A model generated the notes under the pieces. The model saw nothing but the letters and a program-made list of their open reading frames with translations, was not told the origin of the DNA and did no database searches. A program made the translations under genes and the position numbers. This document shows positions 4,814 through 6,279 of a stretch of DNA of 6,279 bases, piece after piece. The DNA lies in contig DAOUTX010000065.1 of the NCBI GenBank assembly GCA_030668465.1, forward strand, positions 1 to 6,279, given 5' to 3'. The stretch comes from Atribacterota bacterium. GTDB taxonomy: Bacteria; Atribacterota; Phoenicimicrobiia; Phoenicimicrobiales; Phoenicimicrobiaceae. The stretch's first letter is position 1, and each line of letters starts with the position of its first letter.

Positions 4814-5887
4814 ATGGTCAAAGATTATAAAATATTAGTGATAAATCCCGGATCTACTTCCACCAAAGTAGCATTATTCTCTAATGAGCAATTGCTATTT
4901 AATAAGAAGATTGAGCATAGTAATGAGGAATTATCCGTTTTCCATAAGATTATCGACCAATATGAGTTTCGATTAGGAATAATTTTGAATTTCTTAAAAG
5001 AAAAAAGGATTGAACATTCTACTCTTAACGCGGTAGTGGGTAGGGGAGGATTGTTAAATCCTATTTCCAGCGGAACTTACCGGGTAAATGATAAAATGTT
5101 AGAAGACCTCCGAAAAGGAGTAAGCGGAGAACATGCTTCTAATTTAGGAGGATTGCTTGCCCATGGAATTGCTGAAAAGTTATCCATCCTTTCTTATATA
5201 ATTGACCCTGTGGTGATAGACGAAATGAAACCTGTTGCCCGAATTTCTGGTATGTCAGAAATTCCTCGAATCAGTGTACTTCACGCCTTAAACCAGAAAG
5301 CAGTCGCGCGAAAAGCAGCTTTAGACTTAGGTAAAAAATATGAGAAAGTAAATTTTATTATAGCTCATTTAGGTGGAGGGATTTCAGTTGGGGTACATTG
5401 CAAAGGAAAAATTATCGATGTTAATAATGCTCTTGACGGAGAGGGTCCTTTTACTCCCGAAAGAAGTGGCGGAGTGCCTGTAGGCGCACTGGTAGAACTT
5501 TGTTTTTCTAGTAAATTTAGCAAAGATGAGATTATGAAAAAGATAAAAAGTAAAGGTGGATTAGTGGCATATTTAAACACTAATGATGTTAGAGAAGTAG
5601 TAAAGAGGATTAAACAGGAAGATAAAAAAGCGAAATTAATTTTAGAGGCTATGGCTTACCAGGTGGCTAAAGAAATCGGAGCAGGGGCTACGGTATTGAA
5701 AGGTCAGATAGATGCTATCATTTTCACCGGAGGGATAGCTTATAATAATGAATTTGTAAACATGGTAAGAGATAGAGTGAGTTTTTTATCTTTAGTTATG
5801 GTGTATCCTGGTGAAGAGGAGATGCTGGCTTTATGTGAAGGAGCTTTAAGAGTTTTAAAGGGAGAAGAGGTGGAAAAGATATATTGA
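4814..5887 (+). CDS. buk: Butyrate kinase (branched-chain acyl kinase)
   Basis: The product is 357 residues, full length for Buk. It should transfer phosphate from butyryl- or branched acyl-phosphate to ADP, giving the free acid and ATP by substrate-level phosphorylation. Motifs of the acetate/butyrate kinase (ASKHA) family are intact: N-terminal VINPGSTSTKVALF (9-22), GRGGLL (76-81), HLGGGISVG (185-193), FTGGIAYN (304-311) and PGEEEMLAL (332-340). The start is set by AGAGGTGA (4799-4806) seven bases before ATG. The gene follows ptb closely, and its last codons contain the Shine-Dalgarno of the next gene, whose start overlaps the buk stop. Unlike the B. subtilis bkd operon, no amino acid dehydrogenase gene lies between ptb and buk; the aminotransferase upstream could fill that role. 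Confidence 0.95.
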   Translation: MVKDYKILVINPGSTSTKVALFSNEQLLFNKKIEHSNEELSVFHKIIDQYEFRLGIILNFLKEKRIEHSTLNAVVGRGGLLNPISSGTYRVNDKMLEDLRKGVSGEHASNLGGLLAHGIAEKLSILSYIIDPVVIDEMKPVARISGMSEIPRISVLHALNQKAVARKAALDLGKKYEKVNFIIAHLGGGISVGVHCKGKIIDVNNALDGEGPFTPERSGGVPVGALVELCFSSKFSKDEIMKKIKSKGGLVAYLNTNDVREVVKRIKQEDKKAKLILEAMAYQVAKEIGAGATVLKGQIDAIIFTGGIAYNNEFVNMVRDRVSFLSLVMVYPGEEEMLALCEGALRVLKGEEVEKIY

Positions 5888-6279
5888 ATAAGAGGATAAA
5901 GATATTTGTTGGAGGTTTTGGAAGCGGAAAGACGGAAATTGCCATTAATTATTCCATATATTACAAAAAAAACCACAATCAGGTTGCTATTGTAGATTTA
6001 GATATTGTTAATCCGTATTTTAGAACTCGAGAAGCAAGAGATGCATTAAATCTTAAAAGCATAAAAGTGATTTCCCCTGAAGGTGAGATGGTTTATGCTG
6101 ATTTACCCTTAATTTCACCCGAAACAAAAGGTTTAATCCAGAATCCAGATTATCATCTAATTCTTGATGTGGGGGGAGATGATGTAGGAACAGTCGTTTT
6201 GGGGAATTTTAAATCTTTCATTAAAGATTTAGATTATGAAATGCTGCTGGTAGTAAATTCTTACCGACCTCTTACTCAA
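5884..6279 (+). CDS. P-loop ATPase of unknown function, N-terminal part (runs off window)
   Basis: A frame open to the window end encodes 132 residues and is clearly coding. The start is inferred as TTG at 5884, overlapping the buk TGA by the shared TTGA; AGAGGTGG (5866-5873) sits ten bases before it and no ATG occurs until residue 69. The N-terminal P-loop is GGFGSGKT (10-17), followed by VDLDIVNPYFRTRE (37-50) and a Walker B-like LILDVGGDD (92-100). This resembles MinD/CobQ-type (SIMIBI) nucleotide-binding proteins, but the P-loop lacks the extra lysine of the deviant Walker A. I recall similar 'ATP-binding proteins' beside ferredoxin and 2-oxoacid:ferredoxin oxidoreductase genes in anaerobes, but could not check this. 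Translational coupling to buk implies a role in the same pathway; its biochemical function is unknown. Confidence 0.88.
   Translation, partial: MNKRIKIFVGGFGSGKTEIAINYSIYYKKNHNQVAIVDLDIVNPYFRTREARDALNLKSIKVISPEGEMVYADLPLISPETKGLIQNPDYHLILDVGGDDVGTVVLGNFKSFIKDLDYEMLLVVNSYRPLTQ

Overview
The window is AT-rich DNA, most likely from an anaerobic bacterium. It carries part of a fermentative energy-conserving cluster under apparent sigma-54 control. Strong AGAGGTG-type ribosome binding sites, heavy AGA/AGG/TTA codon use and a phosphotransbutyrylase/butyrate kinase pair suggest a Firmicutes-like or deep-branching low-GC anaerobe. The sequence alone does not fix the phylum.

Layout: 1-140 is a short-unit tandem array. 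141-493 is gene-free and built of low-complexity modules, a hairpin, a dispersed palindrome and an 8-bp satellite. 494-1963 encodes a PAS / sigma-54 AAA+ / Fis-type activator. 1964-2135 is an inverted copy of the repeat modules found before that gene. 2139-2381 lacks those modules and holds a near-consensus -24/-12 promoter with three 10-bp-phased TGCA motifs upstream, a candidate activator site. 2382-3593 encodes a fold-type I PLP aminotransferase. 3594-3862 is again repeat mosaic. 3863-4780 (ptb) and 4814-5887 (buk) form a tight pair. A P-loop ATPase starts at a TTG overlapping the buk stop codon and runs off the window.

Inferred working: the activator senses a small molecule through its PAS domain and turns on the aminotransferase gene, and possibly the genes beyond it, with sigma-54 RNA polymerase. 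The aminotransferase would convert an amino acid (branched-chain, aromatic or similar) to a 2-oxo acid. An oxidoreductase not seen here, perhaps a ferredoxin-dependent 2-oxoacid oxidoreductase encoded downstream, would make the acyl-CoA. Ptb and Buk then convert acyl-CoA to acyl-phosphate and to free acid plus ATP. The logic parallels the BkdR/SigL-controlled bkd operon of Bacillus subtilis, with an aminotransferase in place of the amino acid dehydrogenase.

The most unusual non-coding aspect is that the intergenic regions (except the sigma-54 control region and the ptb-buk-ATPase junctions) are assembled from the same few repeat modules in different order, orientation and copy number. These include nearly identical inverted repeats flanking the regulator gene and 8-bp satellites placed just before two start codons.
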